Counted from the first letter of the stretch, positions 18,401 to 26,716 are shown. The stretch is 43,495 nucleotides of DNA from Bacteroidales bacterium (GCA_015654795.1 JAATGF010000109.1:1-43495); one strand, 5' to 3'. Numbers and translations: made by a program. The notes: generated by a model not told the origin, from the letters alone.

Positions 18401-18726
18401 ATGATATGTGGACTCCTGATAATCAAAACACCAATATTCCAAATCCATACAGCACAACGATAAGAACAAATGCAGGATCAACTCAATATTTGGAAAGCGC
18501 CGATTATTTACGGTGTAAGAACATTAGTATTGCTTATAACTTACCTTTAAAATCCAACAGCATTAAAATTTCATTTAGTGTACAAAACTTATATACCCTT
18601 ACTTCATATAGTGGTTATGATCCAGAGGTTACGAGTTCAGGTACAAGCGATACACGATCAGGAATTGAGACTGGAGCTTACCCTTCACCAAGAACATATA
18701 CAATTGGCTTAAGAGTCGATTTCTAA
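15406..18726 (+). CDS. SusC-family TonB-dependent glycan transporter of PUL2, with STN domain
   Basis: A 1106-residue outer-membrane transporter. The signal segment lies at about 21-42 (MRLTLLFLVISVFSAFSNTYAQ), the STN signalling domain at about 44-117, and the regulatory-like beta-sandwich at about 133-205 (GKVTDLSGAPIPGAAIIVKG). The plug starts near 210 (EEVVAIGYGVQKKSDLTGAI), and the barrel ends at residue F1106 (GLRVDF). It imports an oligosaccharide with the SusD protein encoded 55 bp downstream and signals through the FecR/sigma pair upstream. About 50 residues shorter than the PUL1 SusC, mostly in the barrel loops, which suggests a different ligand. Substrate is unknown. Confidence 0.96.
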   Translation: MKNLIRLYRLKPTIQKILLTMRLTLLFLVISVFSAFSNTYAQKTKLDINVQNSTVKDVLTEIESQSEFFFMYNNKQVDVERKVDLDAKSTTVDVVLQKLFAGTDVNFKVVNRQILLFPNDIINLAEQQGKKVTGKVTDLSGAPIPGAAIIVKGTTIGITSDNDGNFSLSLPTDAKILVFSFVGMKTTEISVGNQTKIDVTLADETIGIEEVVAIGYGVQKKSDLTGAISSINDRSIKNEPIQRMEQMLQGRISGVSVTSTSGAPDGSVMIRVRGANSINAGNDPLYVVDGVANSDLFKSLDVNDIQSMEVLKDASSTAIYGSRGANGVIIVTTKKGIQDKSKIQFETQQSWGTVAKKYDMLNAVEFAKFYNDYRKVKGSTSDFYSADQINDWTKNGGYDWQDLMFQTAYSKNYKLSTSGGSSKVRYYLSGNVRDAEGILIESKYKKYGVRANIDVNSFDWLTVNFAMNASHDESSGNSSGITGVGGVIWDALTYSPTVGLKDADGNWITDNVSSYQKNPYGRRMQNKDDILSNSFGGNTRFSFILPVKGLTFDVLGSANYLNRSNYGLTSALYNLNVQNAASNGKNEYISWQNTNQLTYTNKWGSHSFTATAVAEYTKETSNYQSIAVDNLLTESVSYWNLNLGSMNNFGNGYSKSTLSSYLGRVMYQLKDKYLFTATVRRDGSSKFQGTNKWGYFPSVALGWRVSEENFLKGNKTINNAKLRTSWGVTGNQGIGAYSTLGMLSSSSYSWGTATPYPGYWTQNQPTPNLTWEKTYQWDAGLDLGFFNNRLVASIDFYLKNTKDLLLQKAIPYYDGGGSVYANLGSVRNKGFEISLNIIPISTKNLNWESSINVAYSQNEVVEMGGNERLFPGDFDNLITFNPSVLQVGQPMGSLWGYQWLGLWKTTEEAEAAKYGQKPGDNKILDKNQDYIIDSNDQGIIGKAFPDITFGWNNTISWKKFEFNVFFQGAVGADRLNLTRYGISESISDARFITSKEGFYDMWTPDNQNTNIPNPYSTTIRTNAGSTQYLESADYLRCKNISIAYNLPLKSNSIKISFSVQNLYTLTSYSGYDPEVTSSGTSDTRSGIETGAYPSPRTYTIGLRVDF

Positions 18727-18781
18727 TATATTGAATATTAACTTATTGAAAACATAAGACTAATTAATTAAAGATAATTAT

Positions 18782-20329
18782 ATGAAAAATTATAGTGTTT
18801 TAATATTAGCGTTTCTTCTTTTTTCTTGTGATAATTTTTTGAAGGAAGATCCCAAAGGGCAGTTACCCACAGATAATTTTTTCACGAGCAAGGCTGACTT
18901 AGATATGTCCATAACTGCATTGTTTGGTCAGTTTCAGAATCTAAATCAACAGCCAGGACGAGCACTTTATGCTTATTCTGCCGACGACGTAACGGCACAG
19001 AATAGCGGAAATAAAGCACGGTTTGCTGAATATGACATGTTCAATTTTACTTCAGGAAACGTCGAATTAGGTAATTGGTATTCCTATTTATATGCAACAA
19101 TAAAAGCGACCAATTTTATTATCAATAATGCAGATAAAACGCCCGCTGATGAAAATTTCATAAACGCCCGGCTGGGACAAGCATACCTAATTCGTGCATA
19201 TTGTTATTTTAATCTGGTAAGAATATGGGGAAGTATTCCAATTGTCACTAAAGTTGAAATAAACTATGATGCCAACAAGGAAACACCTGCCGCAGTATAT
19301 GAATTGATAGAATCAGATTGCACGATGGCAGAAAAGATGTTACCAATTAAGCATGATATAGTACCCTATTTTCAGAATGGAATTAATGTAGCTCCCGGGA
19401 AAGGCGCCGCAAAAGCCTTGTTGGCTTCTGTTTATATGACAGAAGCAGGATGGCCATTAAAAAAAGGAGCACCTTACTATGATAAAGCCGCTGAAAAATA
19501 CAAAGAAATAATTGACAATGAAGCAGCGTATGGGTATATTCTTGAGCCAAAAATTATTGATTTAACTGTAGAAACTACCGGAAACTATTCAAAAGAAATT
19601 GTTTGGGGGGAATTCCATAACATAAATCAACAATCCTATATGGGCTGTCTTAGTGAATTACCAGAAGAAACTGCCGGATGGTGTGATTTACTTGTAGAAA
19701 TTGAATTTTATAATAGTATGCCTGCCGGGTCCCGTAAAGATGCCTGGATTCTGAAAGATATTTGTCTTTTGAGCAAAACTGATCCGGTTACAGGAAAACC
19801 GGCTATGGTTCCGTGGAATTCTACAGAAACGAACCAACAACATCCACACTGGAGAAAAAATATTGACAATGGGAAATGGGATTTTAAAGTCGATGCGAAT
19901 GGAACGGTTTCGTACACAAGTGCTGGATTAGCTTGGAATAGTGGAAGAACAAAATTCATATTCAGGTATGCAGACATTTTATTGTTATATGCTGAAGCAA
20001 AATCTTTTGGGAGCAGTGCACCAGATGATCTTGCCTATACCTGCATTAACAGAGTTCGTATTAGAGCCGGACTGGAAAATATTCCTGCAATGTCAACCGC
20101 TGACTTTCAAAAAGCTGTACTTGATGAAAGACGATGGGAAACAGCAGGGATGGAAAATGGTTGTATGAGCCGTTTTTTCACGATGCAGCGGCAGGAAATA
20201 CTACACAAACAAAAAGATTATCGCGATGCTAAAGATAGTCCAATAAACCAGGCTTTGACATTAAGCGAAAGTTTTTACTATTTCCCTATCCCTGACAGAG
20301 AGATACTTATTGTTCCACAAATGAAATAG
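18782..20329 (+). CDS. SusD/RagB-family glycan-binding lipoprotein of PUL2
   Basis: A 515-residue surface lipoprotein with lipobox LFSC (cysteine at residue 16). The N-terminal SusD-like part has NFLKEDPKGQLPTDNFFTSK, the TPR region has ARLGQAYLIRAYCYFNLVRIWG, and the C-terminal RagB motifs are FRYADILLLYAEAKSF and VLDERRWETAGMENG. The region VLDERRWE replaces the usual ERRxELAxE. It partners the SusC protein encoded 55 bp upstream. It is separated from the next gene by a 212-bp gap with a long stem-loop. Confidence 0.95.
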   Translation: MKNYSVLILAFLLFSCDNFLKEDPKGQLPTDNFFTSKADLDMSITALFGQFQNLNQQPGRALYAYSADDVTAQNSGNKARFAEYDMFNFTSGNVELGNWYSYLYATIKATNFIINNADKTPADENFINARLGQAYLIRAYCYFNLVRIWGSIPIVTKVEINYDANKETPAAVYELIESDCTMAEKMLPIKHDIVPYFQNGINVAPGKGAAKALLASVYMTEAGWPLKKGAPYYDKAAEKYKEIIDNEAAYGYILEPKIIDLTVETTGNYSKEIVWGEFHNINQQSYMGCLSELPEETAGWCDLLVEIEFYNSMPAGSRKDAWILKDICLLSKTDPVTGKPAMVPWNSTETNQQHPHWRKNIDNGKWDFKVDANGTVSYTSAGLAWNSGRTKFIFRYADILLLYAEAKSFGSSAPDDLAYTCINRVRIRAGLENIPAMSTADFQKAVLDERRWETAGMENGCMSRFFTMQRQEILHKQKDYRDAKDSPINQALTLSESFYYFPIPDREILIVPQMK

Positions 20330-20388
20330 TATCATACAGTTTTAATATTAGAATAGACGAGTAGAGGAAAGAAATTACCTCGGTTTTT

Positions 20389-20435
20389 CCAATTTTTGAT
20401 TTTTCTACAGTTATTTGCGGGAAAACAAAAATTGG
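20389..20435 (+). other. Long stem-loop after PUL2 susD
   Basis: CCAATTTTTG (20389-20398) pairs perfectly with CAAAAATTGG (20426-20435). Inside, TTTTC (20401-20405) pairs with GAAAA (20421-20425), leaving a 15-nt loop. No clear U-tract follows. It may attenuate or stabilise the susCD transcript before the DUF5107 gene. Confidence 0.45.
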
Positions 20436-20541
20436 GAAGACTAAGTCTAAATAACTGAAATGTTTTTAACAAATTCTAAGAATTTTACCATCTACAATCT
20501 TACGAATTAATGATTGCATCGAACCATTTAATTATGAACAC

Positions 20542-23500
20542 ATGAAAGAATTTCAATTAAAAGAAAAAAAAATCTTGACAAGGAATTTCCGTCTCAGAAT
20601 TCAGCCAACACATTTCGAGCGATATGAGTTAATTCATAATATCAGCTTATTGCATAAATGCGCACCAAATCTAAGATTTATTTCCATTTTGTTTGTTGGC
20701 ATTATCATGCTGGCTCTTCCGTCCACGAGCATAGCACAATCGTTAGTCACAGTCAGTGAAGTCAACCAAGTCATCCCAACCTATCTTGCCGGTCCTCCCG
20801 ATCCGAACCCCATGTTCTTCTTTGGAAAAGGATCGCAGGGAGCCGAGGGACGCATTTATCCTTATTCGCTCTATGATAATCTTACGAACAAAAAGAGCGA
20901 TAAAACTTACAAACTTGTATATATTGAAAACGAATATGTGAAGATAGGTATTCTTCCTGAGATTGGTGGCCGATTATTCTCGGCGATAGACAAAACAAAC
21001 AATTACGACTTCGTCTATCAGCAGCATGTCATCAAGCCTGCACTTATTGGCCTGACGGGAGCATGGATTTCAGGTGGTATTGAGTGGAATATACCACATC
21101 ACCATCGGGCAAGCACATTTATTCCTGTTCAATGGAGCAAAGAAGAACATGCTGATGGCAGCAAAACCATTTGGGTCGGTGAACTTGAAGTACGGCATCG
21201 TATGCGTTGGGCGGTTGGGTACACGTTACGGCCAGGCAGTTCTGTTCTTGAGTGCTCAGTGCGAATCATCAACCGTACACCTATGGTGAATACGATGCTC
21301 TGTTTTGCAAATGTAGCAGTACAAATCAATGACAGCTACCAAGTCATATTCCCACCAAGCACGCAATGGTCTACAGGTCACAGTAAACGTAGTTTCTCAC
21401 CATGGCCTGTTACTGACAATGTTGATGTAAGCTGGTACAAAAACAATAAAAGTTCTGCCTCGTGGTTCGCGGTGAATTACGAGGATGATTTCATTGCCGG
21501 TTATGATCATGGTAAAAACGCTGGTATAATGACCATTGCCGATCACAATATCATCCCTGGCAAGAAATTCTTCACATGGGGAAAAGATAATATGTGGGAT
21601 AAGATTCTCACAGATGATGACGGCCCTTATCTGGAAATTATGGTTGGTGCCTACTCCGATAATCAGCCCGACTATTCGTGGCTGCAACCCTTCGAAGAGC
21701 GTTCGTTTGAAATGTCATGGTATCCTTTCCGAGGCATTCAAGGAGTAAAAAAAGCCAATTTGGATGCAGCAGTTAACCTCGAAGTAAAAGATGGCAATGC
21801 AATATTAGGATTTTATACAACGAAAGCTTATCAAAATGCGACTATTACACTTAAAGCGGGTACAAAAGTTCTTTCAGAAGAAAATATCTCAATCGATCCG
21901 GGTAAACCCTTCACCAAACAAATAGCTTTACCATCTGATCTGGACGAACATGACTTACGGGTTTCTATCTCGTCAGGAGGGCGCGAACTTGTAGCATATT
22001 CTCCGATCCGTCTGCAACCTACCTCAAAACCAGAGGCGACCAGTAATCCAGCAGCACCTTCAGATATTAAAAATGAAGAAGAGCTTTTCCTGGCTGGTCA
22101 ACGTATTGATCAGTTTCACAATCCTGCACTTGATGCAAATCCTTATTGGGAAGAAGCGCTCCGTCGGGATTCGGGCAACGTTGCAGCTAACACAGGAATG
22201 GGGTTGTTAAGTTTGAGGAGTGCAAAATTTGTGCTTGCTGAAAGCTATTTTAGAAAAGCAAATGACCGGCTCACTGCTCAGTATACCACACCTAAGAATG
22301 CCGAACCCACCTATTATTTAGGCGTTTCCCTTAAAGCGCAAGGACGCATAGACGAAGCATTTTCTGCATTCTATAAAGCCACATGGAGTCAGGAATGGAA
22401 ATCCCCCGCCTATTTTTCAATTGCCGAAATTGCTTCTTTACGCGGTGACTTTTCAGCTTCTCTAAATTATATTAATCGTTCGCTCGATGCTAACGCACTC
22501 AATGTTCGTGCGTATGGTTTAAAAGCAGCTGCGTTACGCCACCTCAATCGTAATGATGAAGCACTTCAGGTGCTTGCTTTTGCAAAAGAAAAAACCGACC
22601 CGCTTGATGTACGTCTCATGACTGAACTATGGCTGATATCGAAAGATGCAAAAGTTGCAGAAACACTTTTTGCAACATTAAATACCCACCCGGCTACTGC
22701 ACAAGAAGCGGCAGCAGAATTCTGCAATGCAGGTCTTTGGAGCGATGGTATCTCTGTTTTATTACAGGCGATTGCAACGGCACAAGACAAGACAAATATT
22801 TCTCCGCTTGTTTATTACTATCTTGGATATTTCAGTGAAAAACTGGGTGATCATACAAAAACTGCAGAATATCGCCAGCAAGCAACACTTCAGTCTCCGG
22901 ATTACGTTTTCCCCTTTCAATCGGAGGCTATTACTGTGCTTAGTCGGGCAATGGAAGCCAATCCAAAAGATGCCCACGCTCCTTATTATCTTGGTAATCT
23001 GCTCTTCGACTGGCAACCCGATGAAGCCATCTCACTTTGGGAAAAGGCTGTCGAACTTGATCCGCAATCAATTACTTTGAGAAACCTCGCACAGGCCTAT
23101 TCGCATAAAGCTGGAGATGAGTCGAGAGCAAAAGCAATTTCTTATATGGAAAAAGCAGTCGCTTTAAGCAATCCCGATCCAACTCATTTTGCAGAGCTCG
23201 ATCTGCTCTATAAATCTGCAGGCACATCGGTTGAAAAACGGCTTGCCTTGCTCGAAAAGAATCAAAAGACTGTTCTCAAAAAGGATGAAGCGCTTGGCGA
23301 CTTGATTAATCTAAAGATTTTCGTTGGAAAGACCGACGAAGCTATTCAATTGTTAAAGAGCCGCGTGTTCAGTATATGGGAGGGAGATAATGCATTTAAC
23401 ACGGGACAGGCCTGGACTGATGCTCATCTGGTTCGTGGTCTGCAAAGTTTTGGGGCAAAAAAATATCGTGATGCTCTTGTCGATTTTGAAGCAGCACTCA

Positions 23501-24072
23501 ATCCTCCAGAAAATCTGCGTGCCGAACAACGTTTCGACAAACGAAAGGCTGAAATCGCTTATTGGGTCGGCTGTATTTATGCTGCGTTGGGGGAAAAGGA
23601 AAAAGCTCAAAAATCATGGGAAGAAACAGTCGCTACCAAATCACAGGCTGGCATAGAAGGTTTCATGCATGGTGGAGCCCTTGCACCCAATCAAATTGCC
23701 GTCAATAGACAGGCGAGTATAGTGGGTGGTATCAGCAAGAAAGGTAACAATCAACTTTTCAACGGAAGCCAACGGTATTATCAAGCACTTGCACAGCAGA
23801 AACTTGGGAATAAAGATGAGAATGAAGCCATATTTAATGATATGGTGACATCTGCGTCAAAAGCTTTGAACCAGTTTACCAATGCAGAAATAAATGATTC
23901 TTTAGTTTCCCCCAAACACCGTTCGAATACGAGTATAGCAATGGCTCATTATATTGCAGGACTGGGCTATTCAGGTCTTGGCAATAAAGCTAAAGCCCGC
24001 GAAGAGTTTAATAATGCTTTGGCCTCCTCGCCCGACTTTCTGAATGCAAAGATCGCTTTAAACCAGCTCTGA
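20542..24072 (+). CDS. DUF5107 domain protein with C-terminal TPR repeats
   Basis: A 1176-residue protein of unproven function. A long basic N-region precedes a signal segment at about 46-67 (ending STSIAQS), so it is probably exported. The DUF5107 domain covers about 70-385, with NEYVKIGILPEIGGRLFSAID, GAWISGGIEWNIPHHHRAST and FFTWGKDNMWD. Its motifs recall the galactose-mutarotase-like sugar-binding fold. A beta-rich linker (about 390-495) is followed by many TPR repeats to the end (about 510-1176). It is the only enzyme-like gene of PUL2, so it should act on the imported glycan. It may be an uncharacterised glycosidase or a sugar-binding scaffold. A good terminator follows at 24115-24147. 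Confidence 0.85.
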   Translation: MKEFQLKEKKILTRNFRLRIQPTHFERYELIHNISLLHKCAPNLRFISILFVGIIMLALPSTSIAQSLVTVSEVNQVIPTYLAGPPDPNPMFFFGKGSQGAEGRIYPYSLYDNLTNKKSDKTYKLVYIENEYVKIGILPEIGGRLFSAIDKTNNYDFVYQQHVIKPALIGLTGAWISGGIEWNIPHHHRASTFIPVQWSKEEHADGSKTIWVGELEVRHRMRWAVGYTLRPGSSVLECSVRIINRTPMVNTMLCFANVAVQINDSYQVIFPPSTQWSTGHSKRSFSPWPVTDNVDVSWYKNNKSSASWFAVNYEDDFIAGYDHGKNAGIMTIADHNIIPGKKFFTWGKDNMWDKILTDDDGPYLEIMVGAYSDNQPDYSWLQPFEERSFEMSWYPFRGIQGVKKANLDAAVNLEVKDGNAILGFYTTKAYQNATITLKAGTKVLSEENISIDPGKPFTKQIALPSDLDEHDLRVSISSGGRELVAYSPIRLQPTSKPEATSNPAAPSDIKNEEELFLAGQRIDQFHNPALDANPYWEEALRRDSGNVAANTGMGLLSLRSAKFVLAESYFRKANDRLTAQYTTPKNAEPTYYLGVSLKAQGRIDEAFSAFYKATWSQEWKSPAYFSIAEIASLRGDFSASLNYINRSLDANALNVRAYGLKAAALRHLNRNDEALQVLAFAKEKTDPLDVRLMTELWLISKDAKVAETLFATLNTHPATAQEAAAEFCNAGLWSDGISVLLQAIATAQDKTNISPLVYYYLGYFSEKLGDHTKTAEYRQQATLQSPDYVFPFQSEAITVLSRAMEANPKDAHAPYYLGNLLFDWQPDEAISLWEKAVELDPQSITLRNLAQAYSHKAGDESRAKAISYMEKAVALSNPDPTHFAELDLLYKSAGTSVEKRLALLEKNQKTVLKKDEALGDLINLKIFVGKTDEAIQLLKSRVFSIWEGDNAFNTGQAWTDAHLVRGLQSFGAKKYRDALVDFEAALNPPENLRAEQRFDKRKAEIAYWVGCIYAALGEKEKAQKSWEETVATKSQAGIEGFMHGGALAPNQIAVNRQASIVGGISKKGNNQLFNGSQRYYQALAQQKLGNKDENEAIFNDMVTSASKALNQFTNAEINDSLVSPKHRSNTSIAMAHYIAGLGYSGLGNKAKAREEFNNALASSPDFLNAKIALNQL

Positions 24073-24114
24073 TGAGCTAATTAGTTAATAATAAATAAAA
24101 ATTCTTCAACATCT

Positions 24115-24147
24115 GCCCTTCGTTTTTAACGGAGGGCTTTTGGTTTT
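24115..24147 (+). terminator. Intrinsic terminator of PUL2
   Basis: GCCCTTCGTT (24115-24124) pairs with AACGGAGGGC (24128-24137) across a 3-nt loop, with one G.U pair. TTTT, GG and TTTT follow. It ends the PUL2 transcript 43 bp after the DUF5107 gene. Confidence 0.8.
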
Positions 24148-24228
24148 ACATTATTAACCTAGCTTGATATTAATCGTTTTTCATTTAAGTGGTTATCGTA
24201 ATCTAAAGCACTTTAGCACTTTTATACT

Positions 24229-24261
24229 CAACACGATGCGAACACGAAGGGAGAGCGGAAC
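24229..24261 (+). repeat. 33-bp dispersed repeat, copy 1
   Basis: This segment (core GCGAACACGAAGGGAGAGCG) matches 35344-35376 at 32 of 33 positions, differing only at 24237 (T against C). Both copies are intergenic and flank PUL3. Just after it, CGGAA-CTTA-TTCCG can form a small hairpin. Confidence 0.75.
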
Positions 24262-24323
24262 TTATTCCGTGAAAATAGTTTCTATATTCGCTTCATTGGC
24301 ACATAAACTGCATAGCACATTAC

Positions 24324-24354
24324 TTTATTTTTACCAGTCAGTAATATATATTTG
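24324..24354 (+). promoter_or_regulatory. Orphan promoter in the PUL2-PUL3 gap
   Basis: TATATTTG at 24347-24354 is an exact TAnnTTTG match. TTTA at 24324-24327, with a 19-nt spacer, is one base off the -33 TTTG. No open reading frame follows, but an intrinsic terminator lies about 100 nt downstream. Confidence 0.45.
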
Positions 24355-24360
24355 AATGCA

Positions 24361-24472
24361 ACACTTTATGCAACAACAATAGCATAATCATCGTATTGTC
24401 AATCAACTATATATAAATATTTCATAAAACAACTTTTGCATCGCTTATGGGCACCACTCTGGTGCTCTTTTT
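24361..24472 (+). ncRNA. Predicted orphan small RNA of about 110 nt
   Basis: It is bounded by the promoter at 24324-24354 and a strong intrinsic terminator. Arms 24449-24456 and 24460-24467 form 8 pairs with one G.U around a 3-nt loop, followed by TTTTT (24468-24472). The only ATG-led frame is 4 codons long, so it is non-coding. ATGCAA (24368-24373) and TTGCAT (24436-24441) could close an outer stem. It could regulate a neighbouring PUL in trans, or be a relic leader of a lost gene. The prediction rests on the pairing of promoter and terminator only. Confidence 0.45.
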
Positions 24473-24805
24473 ACTATGAAAAATGTTGCAGAAAATGATG
24501 CACAGAAAAGAAACAACAAGTTACTATTCAGGCCAATGCACAGATCTTTTTGTTGCATGAAAATATAGAAGTCAAAATCTTTGAATTAAAAGATTTAGGA
24601 TGGTAGTAAGAGAATCCTGAGAGTTTGGCTGTCATTATGTCTATAAAGAATAAGACCAGCAATTGATTCGCACTATAACATACTACTATCCCAAAATTTA
24701 ATCAGACAATACGAAACGATTTATTATCCCCTCACCTACCCAGCCAAAAGGACAAAAACCAAAATCTTTGCTCGCATTAATAAGCAATCATCGCTGTTAT
24801 TTTAA

Positions 24806-24813
24806 TACATTTG
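24806..24813 (+). promoter_or_regulatory. Candidate -7 box of the PUL3 sigma factor gene
   Basis: TACATTTG is an exact TAnnTTTG match 29 bp before the ATG. No matching -33 TTTG is present at the right spacing. Confidence 0.4.
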
Positions 24814-24842
24814 TCAGCAAATTATCCGACTAAGTATTATTG

Positions 24843-25424
24843 ATGGCTGAAACACGTGATGATCACAACCTAGTTCAGTTACTTCAGAAAGGAAATGTTA
24901 TTGCATTTGATTCACTTTTTGAAGTTTATGGCCCAAAGTTGTTTGGCTTTGCATTTAGGTATTTCAAAAATGAAAGTGAAGCTGAAGAACTTGTACAGGA
25001 AGTGTTCGTGCAAGTGTGGGAACATCGTCAATCACTGAAATCAGAGCTTTCATTCAAGTCGTACCTCTTTACAATTGCCCTTAATCATATCAGAAAATAT
25101 TTCAATAAAAAAGCAATTTCTCTTCGTTACCTCGAAAGCCTTCAGCACGACAATGAATTAACAGATAGTGAGAATGTTCACGATGATTATGAGTCGATGA
25201 TGAATCAGATTAACCAACTTATAGAACAAATGCCGCCGCGCCGGCGAGAAATATTTATAAAGAGCAAATTCGAGGGAAAAAGTTCGAAAGAAGTTGCTGC
25301 TGAACTAAATATATCGGCCGGAACTGTCGATAATCAGATTTCGGAAGCACTTCATTATATCCGATCTCACTTAAATAAAGAAAACATCGGCGTTTTACTC
25401 TTTCTCGTTTTATTTGTGTATTGA
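24843..25424 (+). CDS. ECF RNA polymerase sigma factor of PUL3
   Basis: A sigma factor of about 193 residues. Region 2 is LFEVYGPKLFGFAFRYFKNE then EAEELVQEVFVQVWEHRQ. Region 4 is MPPRRREIFIKSKFEGKSSK with the helix-turn-helix EVAAELNISAGTVDNQISEA. The ATG at 24843 is chosen; a TTG sits just before it. It is clearly a close paralogue of the PUL1 sigma factor (same EAEELVQ core, same C-terminal hydrophobic tail), which raises the chance of cross-talk between PUL1 and PUL3. It is followed after 159 bp by its FecR partner. Confidence 0.93.
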   Translation: MAETRDDHNLVQLLQKGNVIAFDSLFEVYGPKLFGFAFRYFKNESEAEELVQEVFVQVWEHRQSLKSELSFKSYLFTIALNHIRKYFNKKAISLRYLESLQHDNELTDSENVHDDYESMMNQINQLIEQMPPRRREIFIKSKFEGKSSKEVAAELNISAGTVDNQISEALHYIRSHLNKENIGVLLFLVLFVY

Positions 25425-25583
25425 ATTCAGATTTTAATAGGTCTGGTTCTCTGCATATTGAAAATATTTCAAAAAAACGTCTTAACGACCCATGAGAAAA
25501 ACCACCCTATCGGATATAAGATCCAAAGCATTTGAAAAAAAATCGTATTGACTTCCTAATACAAAAATGGCCAAGCAGTTTTA

Positions 25584-26633
25584 ATGAAAATATATTTACA
25601 ACAGTTAATTCAAAAATATTTGGATGGCAAAATAAACCTGAAAGAACAAATAGCGCTTTCGGAATTATTGGCTGATCCGAAAAATATTCATGCTGAAGAA
25701 ATCATGAACGATGAATGGAAGTCGCAACTTGATAATGAAATCATCAGTAACTGGAATTTAAAACCGGTTCTTGACCAGGTTCATCATCGCATCCGACTGA
25801 ATGATAATAACAAACCGAAACAGATGAATTGGACATTAACCTTTCAACGTATTGCTGCAGTGTTAATTATTCCGCTTCTATTATCATTTTTAACCTACTA
25901 TTATTTTCAGTCAAGAATATTTCAAGGAGCCGATTCGTATGCCGAAATACAATGTCCATTGGGAGTACGCACAAAGTTTTTACTTCCGGATGGATCGACA
26001 GGGTTCCTAAACAGCGGATCAAGTCTGAAATATCCGGTACAATTCGCACATAAACGAACCGTTGAACTAACAGGTGAAGCATTTTTCGATGTTGTACACA
26101 ATAAAGAGATACCTTTCCATGTGAATACCCGAAATCTCGATATTAAAGTTTTGGGGACTACTTTTAATGTACTTGCAAATGAGGATGAAAATACAGAAGA
26201 AATCGTACTTCAAACAGGAAAAATTGATGTATCGTCGAAAAACGGAAAACAATTGGCAGTTTTATTGCCTGATGAACAATTAATTCTAAACACAGATAAC
26301 CAAACGTTTACGAAAAAAGAGGTAATCGCATCGCAATACGCCACTTGGAAAGAGGGCATACTCGTTTTCAGGAATGAAAATATGCAACAAATGGCGCGTC
26401 GGTTAAGTCGCTGGTACAATGCTGAAGTATTAGTCGATGATCATATGCTTAACGATTATACTTTTCACGCAACTTTTATAGATGAACCACTCGATGAGGT
26501 GCTTAAACTAATTTCAATAACGACACCAATCACTTATAAAGAAGAAAGGAGGACAAGCAACAAAGAGGGATTATTCCAAAAGAGGAAGATTACCCTGCGT
26601 ATCGATAAATCAAAAATTAATCAATTTAATTAA
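25584..26633 (+). CDS. FecR-family anti-sigma factor of PUL3
   Basis: A 349-residue inner-membrane anti-sigma protein. The cytoplasmic N-terminus is at 1-86, one transmembrane helix spans about 88-107 (QRIAAVLIIPLLLSFLTYYY), and the FecR domain covers about 118-220 with the canonical LDIKVLGTTFNV. A DUF4974-type C-terminal domain follows at about 258-340. It closely resembles the PUL1 FecR. Its gene ends 90 bp before susC, and that short spacer contains the third predicted antisense RNA. Confidence 0.93.
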   Translation: MKIYLQQLIQKYLDGKINLKEQIALSELLADPKNIHAEEIMNDEWKSQLDNEIISNWNLKPVLDQVHHRIRLNDNNKPKQMNWTLTFQRIAAVLIIPLLLSFLTYYYFQSRIFQGADSYAEIQCPLGVRTKFLLPDGSTGFLNSGSSLKYPVQFAHKRTVELTGEAFFDVVHNKEIPFHVNTRNLDIKVLGTTFNVLANEDENTEEIVLQTGKIDVSSKNGKQLAVLLPDEQLILNTDNQTFTKKEVIASQYATWKEGILVFRNENMQQMARRLSRWYNAEVLVDDHMLNDYTFHATFIDEPLDEVLKLISITTPITYKEERRTSNKEGLFQKRKITLRIDKSKINQFN

Positions 26634-26711
26634 AATGAAACAGGAAAGTGTTCGAACCACTCTCCTGTCATATCAAGCAGTATCACACCCAATTATTGTT
26701 TAACTACTTAA
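26632..26711 (-). ncRNA. Predicted DonS-like cis-antisense RNA in the PUL3 FecR-SusC spacer
   Basis: The minus strand has a TACTTTTG box at 26724-26717, a predicted start near 26711 and a hairpin. Arms 26640-26650 and 26658-26668 form 11 pairs around a 7-nt loop, followed by UUCAUUUU on the minus strand. The single plus-strand A.C mismatch again becomes G.U on the minus strand. Predicted length is about 80 nt, like the PUL1 copy. The 3' end runs into the last codon of the fecR gene. Its U-tract is interrupted, so termination may be weaker than in PUL2. Confidence 0.57.
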
Positions 26712-26716
26712 TGATT

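Larger units (their letters stand above)
24073..24842. other. Intergenic region between PUL2 and PUL3
   Basis: No supported protein gene lies in these 770 bp. It holds the PUL2 terminator (24115-24147), one copy of a 33-bp dispersed repeat (24229-24261), an orphan promoter-terminator pair predicting a small RNA (24324-24472), and the candidate PUL3 sigma promoter (24806-24813). Around 24515-24606 a 30-codon stretch ending in FELKDLGW looks protein-like but has no start and is not recognised. Confidence 0.55.

Noticed and set aside
24164-24355. 63-codon open frame between PUL2 and PUL3
   Set aside because: It overlaps the 33-bp repeat and the orphan promoter and has no protein-like pattern.
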